Shown piece after piece: positions 1 to 14,329 of a stretch of DNA of 64,000 bases. The stretch spans positions 103,807,340-103,871,339 of the forward strand of contig OY740772.1 of NCBI GenBank assembly GCA_963513935.1, written 5' to 3'. Under the pieces are notes generated by a model that saw nothing but the letters and a program-made list of their open reading frames with translations, searched no databases and was not told the origin of the DNA. Both the position numbers and the translations under genes were made by a program. The stretch comes from Aphrophora alni. Lineage: Eukaryota; Arthropoda; Insecta; Hemiptera; Aphrophoridae. Position 1 is the first letter of the stretch, and every line of letters begins with the position of its first letter.

Positions 1-625
1 TCTTCCCTTTGCATTTCAGAAGGTTCAATTCCATCCATCCATCTAGAGGTGATTGAACAGATCTTGCCTCCTTACAGCAATACAACTTTAATGCTCTTCT
101 CACCTTCTTATTTTCTTATTTTAATACTACAATATCGTAGTTGAAAGTAACGACGTCTTTAGATGGTTAATAAGTTTAACATGTTTAATTATTCTGTTGA
201 TGACAATTTTGTATCCAATTAGTCTCTCGTGAAAGAATAAAATCACATTTTATACTATGCAAATATTTTGTAAGTTTAAAAATTTACTTGTCAATGTACC
301 TCATTATTATACTTCAAAGAGATTTTGATTACTCAGAGTAGCTCAACAGTGGAAAATACCTTTTTTCACAATTCCAGAATTACAATTTTTAATATCCTTT
401 TGTTACAATATCAAAAGCTAAATAAATCTCGCTGAAGAATTCTTTTGTTTAACGAATACACTGAATTATTCAAATATTATTCCTTTATTCAGATCTTGTA
501 AGATTTCCTGAATAAAACAAAGTCACAATAATTTGATCTCTAACCAGTTTAATTTTTAACAATCAGTTTAATAATGTTAGCGTTTAGTTTCGTCACTTTT
601 ACTATCGATTCGTTATATTGCTTGA

Positions 626-775
626 GCCCTCTAAGGCTCACTATACGGGCTTCACAATCCCGAGGTACCTAGCTGGATCTACACCTTATTCATGTAGTCT
701 TAGGTTAGATTACTCTCTCTTAAGTTTCTTATTAGATCTCTCCTGAACTCTGACCTACTCTAACGCCGTGACACT
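626..775 (-). repeat. ~225 bp dispersed repeat (family D), partial copy
   Basis: One of about thirteen copies of an interspersed family that I recognise only by self-comparison. In family orientation a full copy starts with a 'cggttatcatc' block, passes an A-rich stretch, then 'gcgtcagggtcgg', 'gatctaaccca' and 'gtagatccagct', and ends near the small palindrome 'actcactataagtgag'. This copy is reversed: it begins at that palindrome ('ctcactatacgggc'), then reads 'agctggatctacac' and 'aggttagat'. No coding frame is shared between copies. It could be a SINE, a MITE or the 3' end of a longer retroelement; I see no tRNA-type promoter boxes. Confidence 0.6.
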
Positions 776-1020
776 GATACAAGCTAAGATGTGGAGATAT
801 TTTACTGTATACGAGGCCCAGTAGGACGTAGCTGACGTCAAGACAGTAGTGATACATAATTACGACGTTAAATTCCTTTGCAACAACTGTTCTAAACAAG
901 CTTACACTATTGGGTAAGTCCCCTGATGCAGCAATCCAATTTAACATTCCCTACAAACCTCAGGAAACTTTGACGTTACATTTACAATGTATGAATGGGC
1001 TGGATGTGTACTATAATGGT

Positions 1021-1200
1021 GTCTTTATATGTCGATGATAACAGAGATGTTTCACCTTTAAACAACAAGAAAAAACTTAACACAAATGTTACATGTTTTC
1101 TTATTATTATCGGCTTGGAAAATTTTGAACCAAATTGCAACTTCTAGGTTTCGTTTTAGTCTTTTGGATAACAAATCTGACAGCGACTATTTATATGTGA
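1021..1200 (+). repeat. Dispersed repeat, first of a direct pair
   Basis: Shares diverged but clear blocks, in the same order, with 1440-1615: 'cctttaaacaaca', 'atgttacatg', 'aaccaaatt', 'ctctaggtttc'-like and 'aacaaatctgacagcga'. A weaker third match lies near 32890-32960 ('ctttaaacaacaagg'). There is no protein-coding signature and the family is unknown to me. Confidence 0.5.
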
Positions 1201-1439
1201 TATATATAATTACGAGGTTCAAAAATATGTGTAACAACTTTCTTTAAAACACGTTTATTTCAATGTTTTAAACAAACTTAGTTTCCTATATAAGACCCTT
1301 TGAACTACTAATATTTAACATTTCCTACAAAAGTCAGTAAAATCAACTTTTGATCATTCAATTTACAGGCTCTGCTTCTATTATATTGTATGATAGGACT
1401 TGATAATTACCATGGTTGTTGCATTGACTTATTTGATCC

Positions 1440-1615
1440 AAAACTTCGGCGATGACGACCGAGCCTTTAAACAACATGACGACAAATTTAAAACTTAATA
1501 CAAAATGTTACATGATTTCTTCTTAAAGTCGGTTTGGCAAATTTAAAACCAAATTACACCCTCTAGGTTTCATTTATCTTTGGCAACAAATCTGACAGCG
1601 ATTATTTATATGTGT
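1440..1615 (+). repeat. Dispersed repeat, second of a direct pair
   Basis: Direct-orientation partner of 1021-1200. The shared block 'aacaaatctgacagcga' ends with 'tatttatatgtg' in both copies. The spacing of about 420 bp suggests either a local duplication or both ends of one element. Confidence 0.5.
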
Positions 1616-1959
1616 TGGCATCGCGACAGGAAGCTATCGATATTGAGAATGCTTTGATAAATTACCACAATTTGTATTCTTAGAAATTCCCTGGAATAGA
1701 ATTATTTCAAGTTGAATAATAATGTTGTGGTTATACACTTTGCATAACTTTGTAATTTACCTTAGAACTAATGTAGGCTTAATAATAATACATTAAAAAG
1801 AAATTAATTAATTAATACATTAGATTTCTACTTTTTGTTCTGAAATGTTAAAAGTGTGGTAATTTTCTTTTGAAGGTTACTTAAGTGAATGTAATTATTC
1901 TTTTTACTTATTTCACTTTATACATGACATGTGCGTAGTGATAACGTTAGGTTATGTGT

Positions 1960-2280
1960 CAAAAATTGATATCTAGTATTTTGATGAATTATCAATTTCG
2001 AAGTTCTCACAGTTAAAAAAAACATTTTTTTATAGAATTATGTCTGTCTGTGGTCTGTTACACAGCCCAAATTCATGGACCGATATAAATCAAATTTAAT
2101 AAGTGGGAATATTTTGACAATATCTCAGAAATTTTTGTTTAGTAACTCAAAATTTGGTAGTAGGAAAAATCTTAAATTGGTATTTTGATCATATTTGGTT
2201 CGTAGCTTAGAAAGGTCACTTAAATCGTATCCAAAAATGTCGGCTCGGCAGTTAAATTTAAAACTTTTCAGTGTCATCTA
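1960..2280 (+). repeat. Dispersed repeat (family P, 'ggaccgat' type)
   Basis: Contains a 'tgtctgtctgtggtctgtt' stretch followed by 'atggaccgatataaatcaaattt'-like sequence. The same arrangement occurs at 51480-51590 (plus) and, reversed, at 31850-31960. Further downstream, family members carry short poly-T and 'ccgccatttt' blocks. It is non-coding, and its class (MITE or Helitron-like) is undetermined. Confidence 0.5.
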
Positions 2281-2575
2281 AAACTGGAATTACGATATTA
2301 ATGAAATACAAAACCACAGATGGTGAAGTTGTAATCAAAAAACTTTCTTTTAAAATCAAACAATATATTTTGTTGACTTTGGCAACTTCTTGTGACAAAG
2401 GAATATTAAAATTGGAGTTGAAGAGGGTGGGGGCGAATTAGTTTCTGGATTGCGATCGTATCAGATGAGATGGTTGAATTAAGGGGAAGAAATTTTTAAC
2501 TATCATCTAGATTAACGGAATAAATTTACTTGTTGAATTTATTTTAAGGAGGAGAAAATTAATTAATTTGTTACC
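2280..2575 (+). repeat. Dispersed repeat, inverted partner at 12.4-12.7 kb
   Basis: Reads as a reverse-complement match to 12440-12735 over nearly 300 bp. Shared landmarks are 'gtaatcaaaaaactttctttt', 'aatatattttgttgactttgg', 'gaatattaaaat' and 'cagatgagatggtt'. It has no coding capacity. Two copies 10 kb apart in opposite orientation indicate a mobile family rather than a local duplication. Confidence 0.6.
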
Positions 2576-3439
2576 AAATGGATGAAAATGTTAGGAAAGA
2601 AACTAAGTGTAATATTAATACAATAACATTTTAAAGTGAGTAATGACGATGATTTTAAAAATTATATCTTGCTAATTAGGAACGTTTAGGTACAAAATTT
2701 AATTATAGAAATGCACGCTCTTTTAATCTCCCTCAAAGAAACCCTATTGGTTCATTAATAAAACTCGTAAGAGAAATTTGCTTTATATTTTGCACTCTCT
2801 CTACTGACTCTCATGAATTAACGGTTTACTCTGTGGATATATTTTTTATCTAATGTATTACTGTATAATAGATAATCATTGTAGCAAAGAATCTGTGACT
2901 AATAGTATTAACTAGGTCTATGTAAAATGACATAAACTGGGGCGGAACGATTTCCTGAAATAAAATAAATTTATTCAAGATGACAAAAAACAGTAAAAAT
3001 CGAAAAACCGCCTTTTCGTTTTAATGAAAAGCAACGTTATAAGTATTAATTTTTAATGTAATCACCTTAAAATTGTTTGGTAATAAGCAATTCCAACTAC
3101 ATAATTTGTTATAGATCAAATATATATGCAGGGTGAAAAAAGGTTCAAAGACGATTAAATTGAACTTAAATTATTATTTTGTTTTACTTGAAAAAGTAGA
3201 AAACTATGTTTGTCTTTATGACAAAACTGTTTCACCATTTATAAAGTAATGTCACCTTACCCCAAAATGTGGTATGTAGAGGGAGCTCAAAATTTTCAAA
3301 TGTAAAACTCTATCAAGATCTCATTTTAAAGGTTCTGTTTAACAGAAAACAATTGTGCAACTGGAAGTTGCTATCTTACTAGACTTAAAAATGGTCGCAG
3401 GTCAAATAAAAAATCCATTTTACATCATAATCTGATGCA

Positions 3440-3545
3440 TAAATAACTTGAGCATAAATTCTCATAAAGAGTACGTTTATATACTTAAAACGTGTTTCAA
3501 CAATAAAGTCGCCATTTTCAGTGATGTACGAGGTACAATAACTGT
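3440..3545 (-). repeat. Stem-loop repeat end (family H), minus copy
   Basis: Reverse complement reads 'catcactgaaaatggcgac', then 'gttgaaacacg', then 'aaacgtactctttatgag'. It pairs with the plus copy at 3823-3960, making an inverted pair around a 280 bp spacer. The central part can fold as a short hairpin followed by GAAAC, the arrangement shared by all family H copies. Confidence 0.55.
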
Positions 3546-3822
3546 GCGACACCCCCGTATTTATACAGAACTAAAGCGGTCTAACGTAAAAAATCTACTT
3601 TACAGCTGTAAGACGTGAACTTACTGCCTTCCTTGTTTTAGTTAGTCTTGCGTCGTTACTAAAAAAAAATCGTATATCGAATAATACATAATACCTTGTA
3701 CTTTAACGTTAATACAGAACTTTGTATTGGTCCTAATTTATTATTTTCAATTACATTAGGGTATTTGTTAATATAAAAAGTTTCCCAAACATCTAAATGT
3801 ATTTAAATTATTAGTTTAGATG

Positions 3823-3965
3823 TGCATCACTGAAAATGGCGACTTTGTCGTTGAAACGTGTTTCATTAAATAAACGTATTCTTTGTGAGAATTTGTGTTC
3901 AAGTTTTATTTTATCAAGTGTACCATCTCACAAGTTAAGCTCGATATTTATCCGGTATTTAGTCT
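3823..3965 (+). repeat. Stem-loop repeat end (family H), plus copy
   Basis: Contains 'cactgaaaatggcgactttg' followed by 'tcgttgaaacg', then 'aataaacgtattctttgtg', and ends with 'agctcgatatttat'. It matches 24990-25115 over more than 110 bp, including the trailing 'aagctc(g/a)atatttat'. The stem is GGCGAC/GTCGTT around a TTT loop. This kind of terminal stem-loop is often seen at the 3' ends of retroelements (an inference here, since no coding sequence adjoins). Confidence 0.55.
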
Positions 3966-4344
3966 AACAAAAATACTGGGGAGACAAAATTATCACGACA
4001 TACAAGTTTACTGTTTTTTATTCAAGTATTTAGTTCAGTTTTTGCTGGAATAATTTTGTCTCATTATTATTTTCCATAAATTTGATTATGAAGTTTTTTT
4101 AAAAACTGGCCGCCATTTTGAATTGGATTAAAGAGCGAATTCTAGTTTGCTTGCAAATATAAAACCACGTTGTTATATCTCATTAAAAGTTTTTGAATTG
4201 CCGCCCATAAAATCCATTTTGGGGTGGGGCGTTGATTTTCTTTAAAATACAAAAACAACATTTATTAAGTTTCAGATTTTTCTAGTTTAAAATTTATTTA
4301 GACATTCCTAGAATCTAATTTAGACTCTGTATACTGTATATATA

Positions 4345-5513
4345 CCGGGTGTTCAAAAAGTCTGGAAACCCCTTAATATTTATTTTATTAATAAACGCAG
4401 AGCAATGAAACTCTAGGATTACTTCCTCACTCTAGTTACCGACTTTTTGCTCATTTTAACTGTCTTTTTTCACTTTGGGGGGACGTCCTGTGGAGGAAGT
4501 CTAAAAAATCTTAAATGTAAGCATAGATCGAATTATATCTCATTTTAAAGGTCTTTGTTAGAGGAACACATTGCTGCAACCCCGACTGAAAAATGACCAT
4601 TCTTTTGGAAATGGCAGCCTTTTACAATTTCTTAACTTTACGTTGCGAAGATTAAGAGGCAGAAGTGAATACTCAACCGTGTTGGTTATGTTAGTGTTTT
4701 AGCTATGAGAATTTCACAGCTGGAGTGTGGAGGGATAGGAAATATCAGTAATGTTCGATTTAATTGTTTAAAAACGTTAGGAGTGCACAGATGTAATTGG
4801 GGACAGTTAATTATCATTATTAATAAAATTGAACAGACAGTATGTTAGTTGTTTATGTTTAAATTACTTACTTTGCAAGACAATAATTATAAAAAAATAA
4901 ACAAACCTTGGAAGGTATTACAGAAGGTGATCGAAGTGGTGTCCTTGTGTAGCTGATGGTCGCATTGGTTGCTGATTTTGGCCGTCCGGATCTTGACCGA
5001 TCTGTTACAGAACCGCGCTGTACGGTCTTCAACACTGTTGATTTTTGAATAGGTGGTCAATTGGGTCAAGTTTCATTGACACAAGCGGCCTAACTCCTCA
5101 TATGAACGAGTTCTATCCCCATAACCCCTCATCATCAGAGTGGTTATTTGCTCTGTCTCACTAAGTGACATTGTAATCTAATGTAAAATTTACTAAAAAT
5201 TTACCATTGAATTAGCATTAAAATCAAACAAACTTTAAGAGGCTGCCATTTCCAAACGAATGGTCATTTTTCAGTCGGGATTGCGGCAATGTGTTCCTCT
5301 AACAAAGACCTTTAAAATGGGGTATAATTCGACCTATGCTTACAATTAAGATTTTTAGACTTCCTCCACAGGACGTTCCCCCAAAGCAAAAAAGACAGTT
5401 TAAATGAGCAAAAAGTCGGTAACTAGAGTGAGGAAGTAATCCTAGAGTTTCATTGTTCTGCGTTTATTAATAAAAACGATATTAAGGGGTTTCCAGACTT
5501 TTTGAACACCCGG
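4345..5513. mobile_element. Tc1/mariner-superfamily-like element with long terminal inverted repeats
   Basis: The two ends are inverted copies of each other over about 275 bp (4345-4620 and 5240-5513). They begin 'ccgggtgttcaaaaagtctg' and end with its complement 'cagactttttgaacacccgg', and a TA lies at both junctions, fitting a TA target duplication. Arm divergence is low, with scattered substitutions and small indels. The 620 bp interior holds only a broken transposase N-terminus on the minus strand, so the element cannot encode its own transposase. Long arms plus a transposase stub suggest an internally deleted derivative of an autonomous element. Confidence 0.8.
4950..5171 (-). pseudogene. 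Transposase N-terminal helix-turn-helix remnant (DUF4817-like)
   Basis: Reading the minus strand from the ATG at 5171 gives MSLSETEQITTLMMRGYGDR, then RSYEELGRL, with a frame break after about 33 codons. The neighbouring frame continues IQKSTVLKTVQRGSVTDRSR and SGRPKSATN. This is the familiar order of the DNA-binding region of insect Tc1/mariner-like transposases: a first helical repeat, a second helix set with 'ST V..TV.RF', then the basic linker ending in SGRPK. The DDE catalytic domain is absent. It sits inside the long-TIR element at 4345-5513. The family name comes from motif resemblance only; the pseudogene call is firm because of the frameshift and missing domain. Confidence 0.7.
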
Positions 5514-5639
5514 TATATGCTGCACTATGTATTTTTTTGTTGGCATTTGACGAGGAGGCATTGCTACATCGCTTCTATCTGTATGGAGCATAAGGCCTTG
5601 TCTCTCGTGATTCAGTGTCACAAAAATTATATATATATA

Positions 5640-5700
5640 TATATATAACAACTGAAGATGATGACTTAGTCATTGAAACGGCTTCTTCTTTCAAATAGAG
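5640..5700 (+). repeat. Family H stem-loop motif after a short (TA) run
   Basis: Reads 'ctgaagatgatgacttagtc' followed by 'attgaaacgg'. ATGAC/GTCAT can pair around a TTA loop. It resembles the conserved parts of the copies at 3.83 and 25.0 kb but diverges downstream. A 22 bp (TA) run lies just 5'. Confidence 0.45.
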
Positions 5701-6234
5701 TTTTCGTTGTGAAAAATCGTGTCATTTCTTTCATTTCATGATTAAAGAATTTACCCAAGAAATTTCAGGTCAAGAGATTCGTGTATATAACAAATAATAT
5801 TTTTTATTGAACAAGGATTTAAGTTACTCATTAACAGACACAACATTTCTCATTATTACAATACTCAGACTACTTGTTAAGAGGTTAAGTAACACTAATT
5901 TCTCATTATGTATTTAACTCTTAACGGAAACTCATTTGTTAGAACATGATTGGATTAAATTATTCTCTTTGAAAGTTGTTGCATCAACCTGAATCTTGCT
6001 AATTGCGTAATTCAGTATTAAAGCCGACTTCCATGTCATAATGTGTTTATTAAAATTATATTTTAACACCAAATCTTGATGTATAACTTGATTAATTATT
6101 AAACTAAAAACAATACTGTTTCATGAGAGGTAAATACATGTGTAAGAGGTAAATAACAATGGAGACCATATTTGTTTTTCTATTAAGTATTCCATGGACT
6201 ACGTTACACAATTCAATTTTTCTGGCGCCCATAT

Positions 6235-6905
6235 TCCTCTGGGAACTTCTCTGTCATTCTTCCTCTGATATTTAGTTTTTGGTTTTTTATTCGTCAGATT
6301 CTGCTCTCTTCTTTATGTAGCAGTCTCTATTTCTAGTACTGTATTCCTGTTTTTTCCAAATCTATGCGTACTTCTTGAATCTACGCTATCGGAACCTTTT
6401 TATTTTCATAGTATGTAAGATTTTCATCCCTATTCGTTCCCTGTCCATTCTCATTAGATTGTACAAAGAAAGTCATTCTCAGCATTGTCATTGTTACCGA
6501 TATTAAAAAAAAAGTTATTGTAGAGTATGTGATTTTTCTAATCTAATTTGTGAACTCCGTTGACGATTTATTGGCTTCGAAGTTTTTACACTGAAATTTT
6601 CTTTCTTTCTTTACTATTTTGATTAGTCCTGTTTTCGATATTGTTTGTGCTTCGTACAGACATTCCGTTTTTACTACTGTACTTTAGTAACTATATCTTG
6701 CTGTAGTATGATAGTGTTTTTGTTCTGTAAGTTTCTTACATAGTCTGAACTCTGTTATCATTTTCTGGATTTACTTCTATTTTTTTTTCTGGCGATGATA
6801 TCCGCTAAATATTGAATTTTTTTTACTATTAATTTGGACTCCTGTTTTCCGCCTTTTCTTGTTGTTTTCTATTTGAGTGACAGCTGTTCTATCGTCCTTG
6901 TTAGG
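6235..6905 (-). pseudogene. RTE-like non-LTR reverse transcriptase remnant (C-terminal half)
   Basis: Minus-strand translation shows two typical blocks of RTE-type pol downstream of the catalytic site. At about 6680-6625 there is TVVKTECLYEAQTISKTG, the 'TVIRP..LYG.ETW' region. At about 6455-6400 there is RMDRERIGMKILHTMK, the 'RM...R.PKKIL' region that precedes the Arg/Trp-rich tail. Several stops and frameshifts separate them. The catalytic YADD box is not visible; sequence near 6900 may be the segment before the first block. The plus strand is pyrimidine-rich here, as expected opposite Lys/Arg-rich coding sequence. RTE is my best clade guess; CR1-like is possible. Confidence 0.6.
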
Positions 6906-7264
6906 AAATACTATGTTAGGCAATCTATGTGGTTATGATTTAGGAATATGTGTATATATATATGTGTGTGTGTTTTATATTGTTTTCTAAAGTTAGAGTT
7001 TAATACAGTAAATAGATGTATTATCTATCTCCTTAACGTTTTAAATGGAAAGTTTCATTACGCATTACATATTTCACTGCTCGTAACTATTTCTTCAGAC
7101 TATTATTCACAAAAATACACATTCATCACAAAGACAACAAAAACAATTAAATAGAACACATATCTTAATTTTGTACATCGATAAATTAAATATCGGTAAC
7201 AAATGTTCTTTTGTTCGTAGTCCCAGGAGCTAACAGAAAAAAACGAATCCAAAGATTAGTCTTA

Positions 7265-7380
7265 ACATATATTAATGAATTTTAATGTAACAGCAGATAT
7301 TTCTTGTTAAAACTCTATATTCAAGGATAAAATAAAGCAATAAAGCTTTATTGCTTTATTTTATTCTTGTATAATAAAGA
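7265..7380 (+). repeat. Fold-back repeat with 34 bp perfect palindrome (family F)
   Basis: At 7330-7363 the sequence aaaataaagcaataaag is followed directly by its exact reverse complement, a 34 bp palindrome with no loop. The 60 bp to its left ('gcagatatttcttgtt' through 'tattcaaggat') is the reverse complement of 45232-45290. This makes it a second copy of the fold-back repeat at 45 kb, but without the internal loop. Confidence 0.7.
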
Positions 7381-7924
7381 ATTTCACTTAACCGTTTCAA
7401 AATGACGTTTATTAAAAAAAAACTCCAAATATCTCGTAAACAGTTGATTTTACAAATTATTAACAAGGTACTTAGTAAGGCCTTTTAATTCTGAACAAAT
7501 TTTTATCTTTATTTTTGTTTAACTGTAATTAGGATAGCCGGTCTTCGGCCTTTCAACACTTGGCAGGCAACTTTTAAATTATTTGTTCCTGCTGAGTTTT
7601 GGATGACTGTTTAAAACGGATTTTGTGTTTTAGAACAAGATGTATTGTTATTTATTTTTTTACCGATATACCCACTATTCTTCAACATAAAATACAATTA
7701 AAAATATCTCAAATTTATCAAATTTAATATCTCAAATAGTAAATTTGTTGAAATGTGCGGCATTGAACATTTATTAATGAACGTCGTAGTGAAAAAGTAA
7801 AAGATTTAGTGGTACACAGCAAATTAAATCATGAAAGATTTTTTTTAATGTTTGATATTAATATCTCAATCTGTTCTGTAGTCATACCTTGTAACGAAAC
7901 ATGTATTGAGTTACAGCCCTTGGA

Positions 7925-8345
7925 AAGCTTTTACCTCCTAGCTCATTCTCTTTTGTTTTTGGCTTCCTCTCTCCATCCTCTGACACCCATTGTGATCAAA
8001 TCGCTCTCCGCGTCACTAAACCACCTCTTTTTCAGACAGCTTGTTCTTCTGACTCTCTCTTGAAGATGGAAATAAACTTTCTTGAGAACTTTAGATTTCT
8101 CCATTCTTTCTACTTGTCTCAACCATTGCATTCGTCTCCTCTTTATCTCTGCTTGTTCAAACAACTTCTGTAGCTCTGCATTTATTCTAATAAACCAGTG
8201 GCACACAAGACCAATTCATTTATCCTTCGTTTACACTTTCATAGATTTTACGCAATAATTTCTTCTCCCATACTCATCCTTCATCTTTTTTTTCTCAGAG
8301 TACATGTCTTTGCTCCATATAAAACTATTGGTTTCATTATTGTCT
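7925..8345 (-). pseudogene. RTE-like non-LTR pol C-terminal remnant
   Basis: The minus strand reads KPIVLYGAKTCTLRKKK near 8340-8290, then an open stretch from 8206 containing INAELQKLFEQAEI, RRRMQWLRQVERMEKSKVL, LKKRWFSDAESDL and GVRGWREEAKNKRE. These follow the order of the RTE/BovB-type pol tail: 'LYG.E.W', 'R.N.EL..L', 'RLRWLGHV.RM', 'RW.D..E.DL', 'GV..WR..A.DR'. The 87-codon open stretch is unusually well kept, but at least one stop lies upstream and the RT catalytic core is missing. It lies in the same orientation as the remnant at 6.2-6.9 kb; both could come from one insertion, but they overlap in content, so two insertions are more likely. Confidence 0.75.
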
Positions 8346-8349
8346 AAAT

Positions 8350-12273
<3,924 letters not shown>

Positions 12274-12439
12274 AATGAGAATTAGAAGGAGAGAGATGAA
12301 TTTCTTTGATTAAAATTTGCAACTAAGTTAAAATACAATCATAGTCAGTTACTATAAACTTTTATGTTATTAATATTGCTCTCAGATCCTTTACTAAAAT
12401 TGTTCTCAGAAAAAATAATAACTATAACACTCTATTGAG

Positions 12440-12735
12440 TCTCAAATTAATTAATTGTTTCCTCCCAAAAAGTAAACCCACAGAGTAAGTTTATTTCGTC
12501 GATCCAGATGACGGTTTAAACATTTTTCTCCTTTAATTTAACCATCTCATCTGATAAGATTCCAACCCAGAAACTAATTTCCCCACCCTCATCATAACAG
12601 CGATTTTAATATTCCTTTGTCACCAGAAGAAGCCAAAGTCAACAAAATATATTGCTTGCTTTTAAAAGAAAGTTTTTTGATTACAACTTTACCATCTGTG
12701 GTTTTGCTTTTCATTCATTGCGGTTCCGATGATGA
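12440..12735 (-). repeat. Dispersed repeat, inverted partner of 2.28-2.57 kb
   Basis: Reverse-complement homolog of 2280-2575. The shared sequence covers 'aaccatctcatctgat', 'gattttaatattcctttgtc' and 'agaaagttttttgattac'. The short plus frame over it (12617-12817) is a by-product. Confidence 0.6.
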
Positions 12736-12851
12736 AATTGATGTATTAATTGAGCATAATATTAATCTAAATGATTATTTTTATCAAATAGTAAAATATC
12801 AAAGCTATTTATGTTAATACATATTAATACAGTGTTAACATAAACGTCCCA

Positions 12852-12993
12852 GGGGGGGGGGTGGTAGAGGATAACAACAAACATCCTAGGATGCTACCCT
12901 CAGGACAGCTGTGCACGGGCGAAAAGTCGTATCCTGCAGTAGGTAACCCTACATAGAGGATCTATACCGGAGGTCACTAAATACCCCCCCCCC
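12852..12993. repeat. Poly(G)/poly(C)-bounded segment
   Basis: A G10 run (12852-12861) and a C10 run (12984-12993) bracket 122 bp of relatively G+C-rich sequence, so the two ends are complementary. Similar long G runs occur at 23754-23766 and 46368-46377, each in locally G+C-rich non-coding sequence. One reading is degenerate polypurine tracts of LTR elements; another is simple homopolymer growth. Confidence 0.6.
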
Positions 12994-13739
12994 ATTCCAT
13001 GGTGTCATTTGTCTATATGTTAATCTGTTCCGATGGATGGAATGTACAAGGGTTATTGTAAAAGAAACGGAGACTGTGGGATACTGGTACAATCTCACAC
13101 TAAAACCCCACGTTTATGAAATGTTTAAACTCGTGGGAACAACATGGAATTCAAGAAAATACAACAGAAGAACTTACAACAAGAGACGCAGACTCAATAG
13201 CAGTTACTTTCTGATCCTCCGAAGGAAGGTTATAACTTCAATCCGATGACGACTTGACTTCAGATAAGGAAGCAATGTTACTTGAGGAAACCCAAGAGTC
13301 TTCCCAAAACGAACTTCAAGATACACCTACCAAGTTGTAAAAGATTGAAAAGTAAAATAAAAACAGGTGAAAGAAAACAATTTCCGTGGGCTTGACTCGC
13401 CTTACAAGGGATGGAATGGAATCTCAAATTGTAGAGAAAAAATAGAAAAAAACAACACCTTCTATAGAAGCAGAAGTAGGAGGTTTCAAAAGAAGCTGCT
13501 CGGACAACATTACGACAAAGGTAGAAGGGAAAGAAAAAATGTAACGTAGTTGAAAACGTTCATCCGCCAAGGGAAGTATTAAATTAAATTCAAGGGATGT
13601 ATAGCACTTCACTGTGTATAACGATCATGTACATTTTCAATATTTCAAAAATATCAAGAAGCTAAGTTATAGCTAAATAATTTAGTGCTAAAATTGGTTG
13701 ACTAAGTGCTTGAGGTCAATCATAGACCTGAATAAAAAC

Positions 13740-14320
13740 TTAAATGATGTTTTTTTTTATCTTACAAAAGCATTTCATGAGTCAGCCAGGAGAAATGATA
13801 AACTTCTATTAGTATTTATTGATTTGCTCAAAGCTTTTTATACAGTGAATAGGAATTAACTTGTTAAATAACTCAAACATATTAGAGTCCAGGGAGAAAC
13901 TTTGAAATGGTTTTGTGACTAATTTAAAGAAAGATACGAGGTTGTATAGATCTTAGGTGAATCTATCGTTGACAGAAAAATGTATTGTTTTTACTTTTAT
14001 TTTTAATTTATGTAAATAATTTGGATAAAGTTAATTTACATAGAAGTCATGATTTCTGTATGTAGATGTCGCGGTATTACTATTTGTAAGGACCTCAATA
14101 AGGAGGAGGTGTGAAGAGAGTGGTTTGTTCACTGGTATGCGTTGGTTCGATCAATATCGATTCACAATAAATGCTCACAAAACACAGTATATGACATTAT
14201 CACTTAGAGCGGACTGCGATACAATATATTTAAAGTTGCCACTTCATACTTGTGGTAAGAAAGAGTGTATAACGTGTGAATTTGTGGAACAGGTCGCGGA
14301 ATATACGTACTTGTAGTTAA
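13740..14320 (+). pseudogene. Non-LTR reverse transcriptase remnant (central RT domain)
   Basis: Plus-strand translation gives KLLLVFIDLLKAFYTVNRN at about 13800-13853, the RT block 'LAVFLDLSKAFDTVNH', followed by 'QGETLKWF', the 'G.RG..L.WF' block. Near 14065 YVDVAVLLF stands where YADDTALL is expected, so the catalytic Asp pair is lost. The 63-codon frame at 14125-14316 carries YRFTINAHKTQYM, the 'L.LN..KT..M' block, and ends QVAEYTYL, the 'YKYLG' block. Stops and frameshifts separate the blocks. Block order and spacing fit a CR1/Jockey-group pol. No intact start or endonuclease domain is visible; 13.0-13.6 kb could hold unrecognisable 5' parts. Confidence 0.7.
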
Positions 14321-14329
14321 CCGTTTAAA

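Noticed and set aside
1..40. Splice acceptor and exon at the window start
   Set aside because: 'ccctttgcatttcag' fits a 3' splice site, but the following sequence is open for only a few codons and no partner donor or homology is visible.
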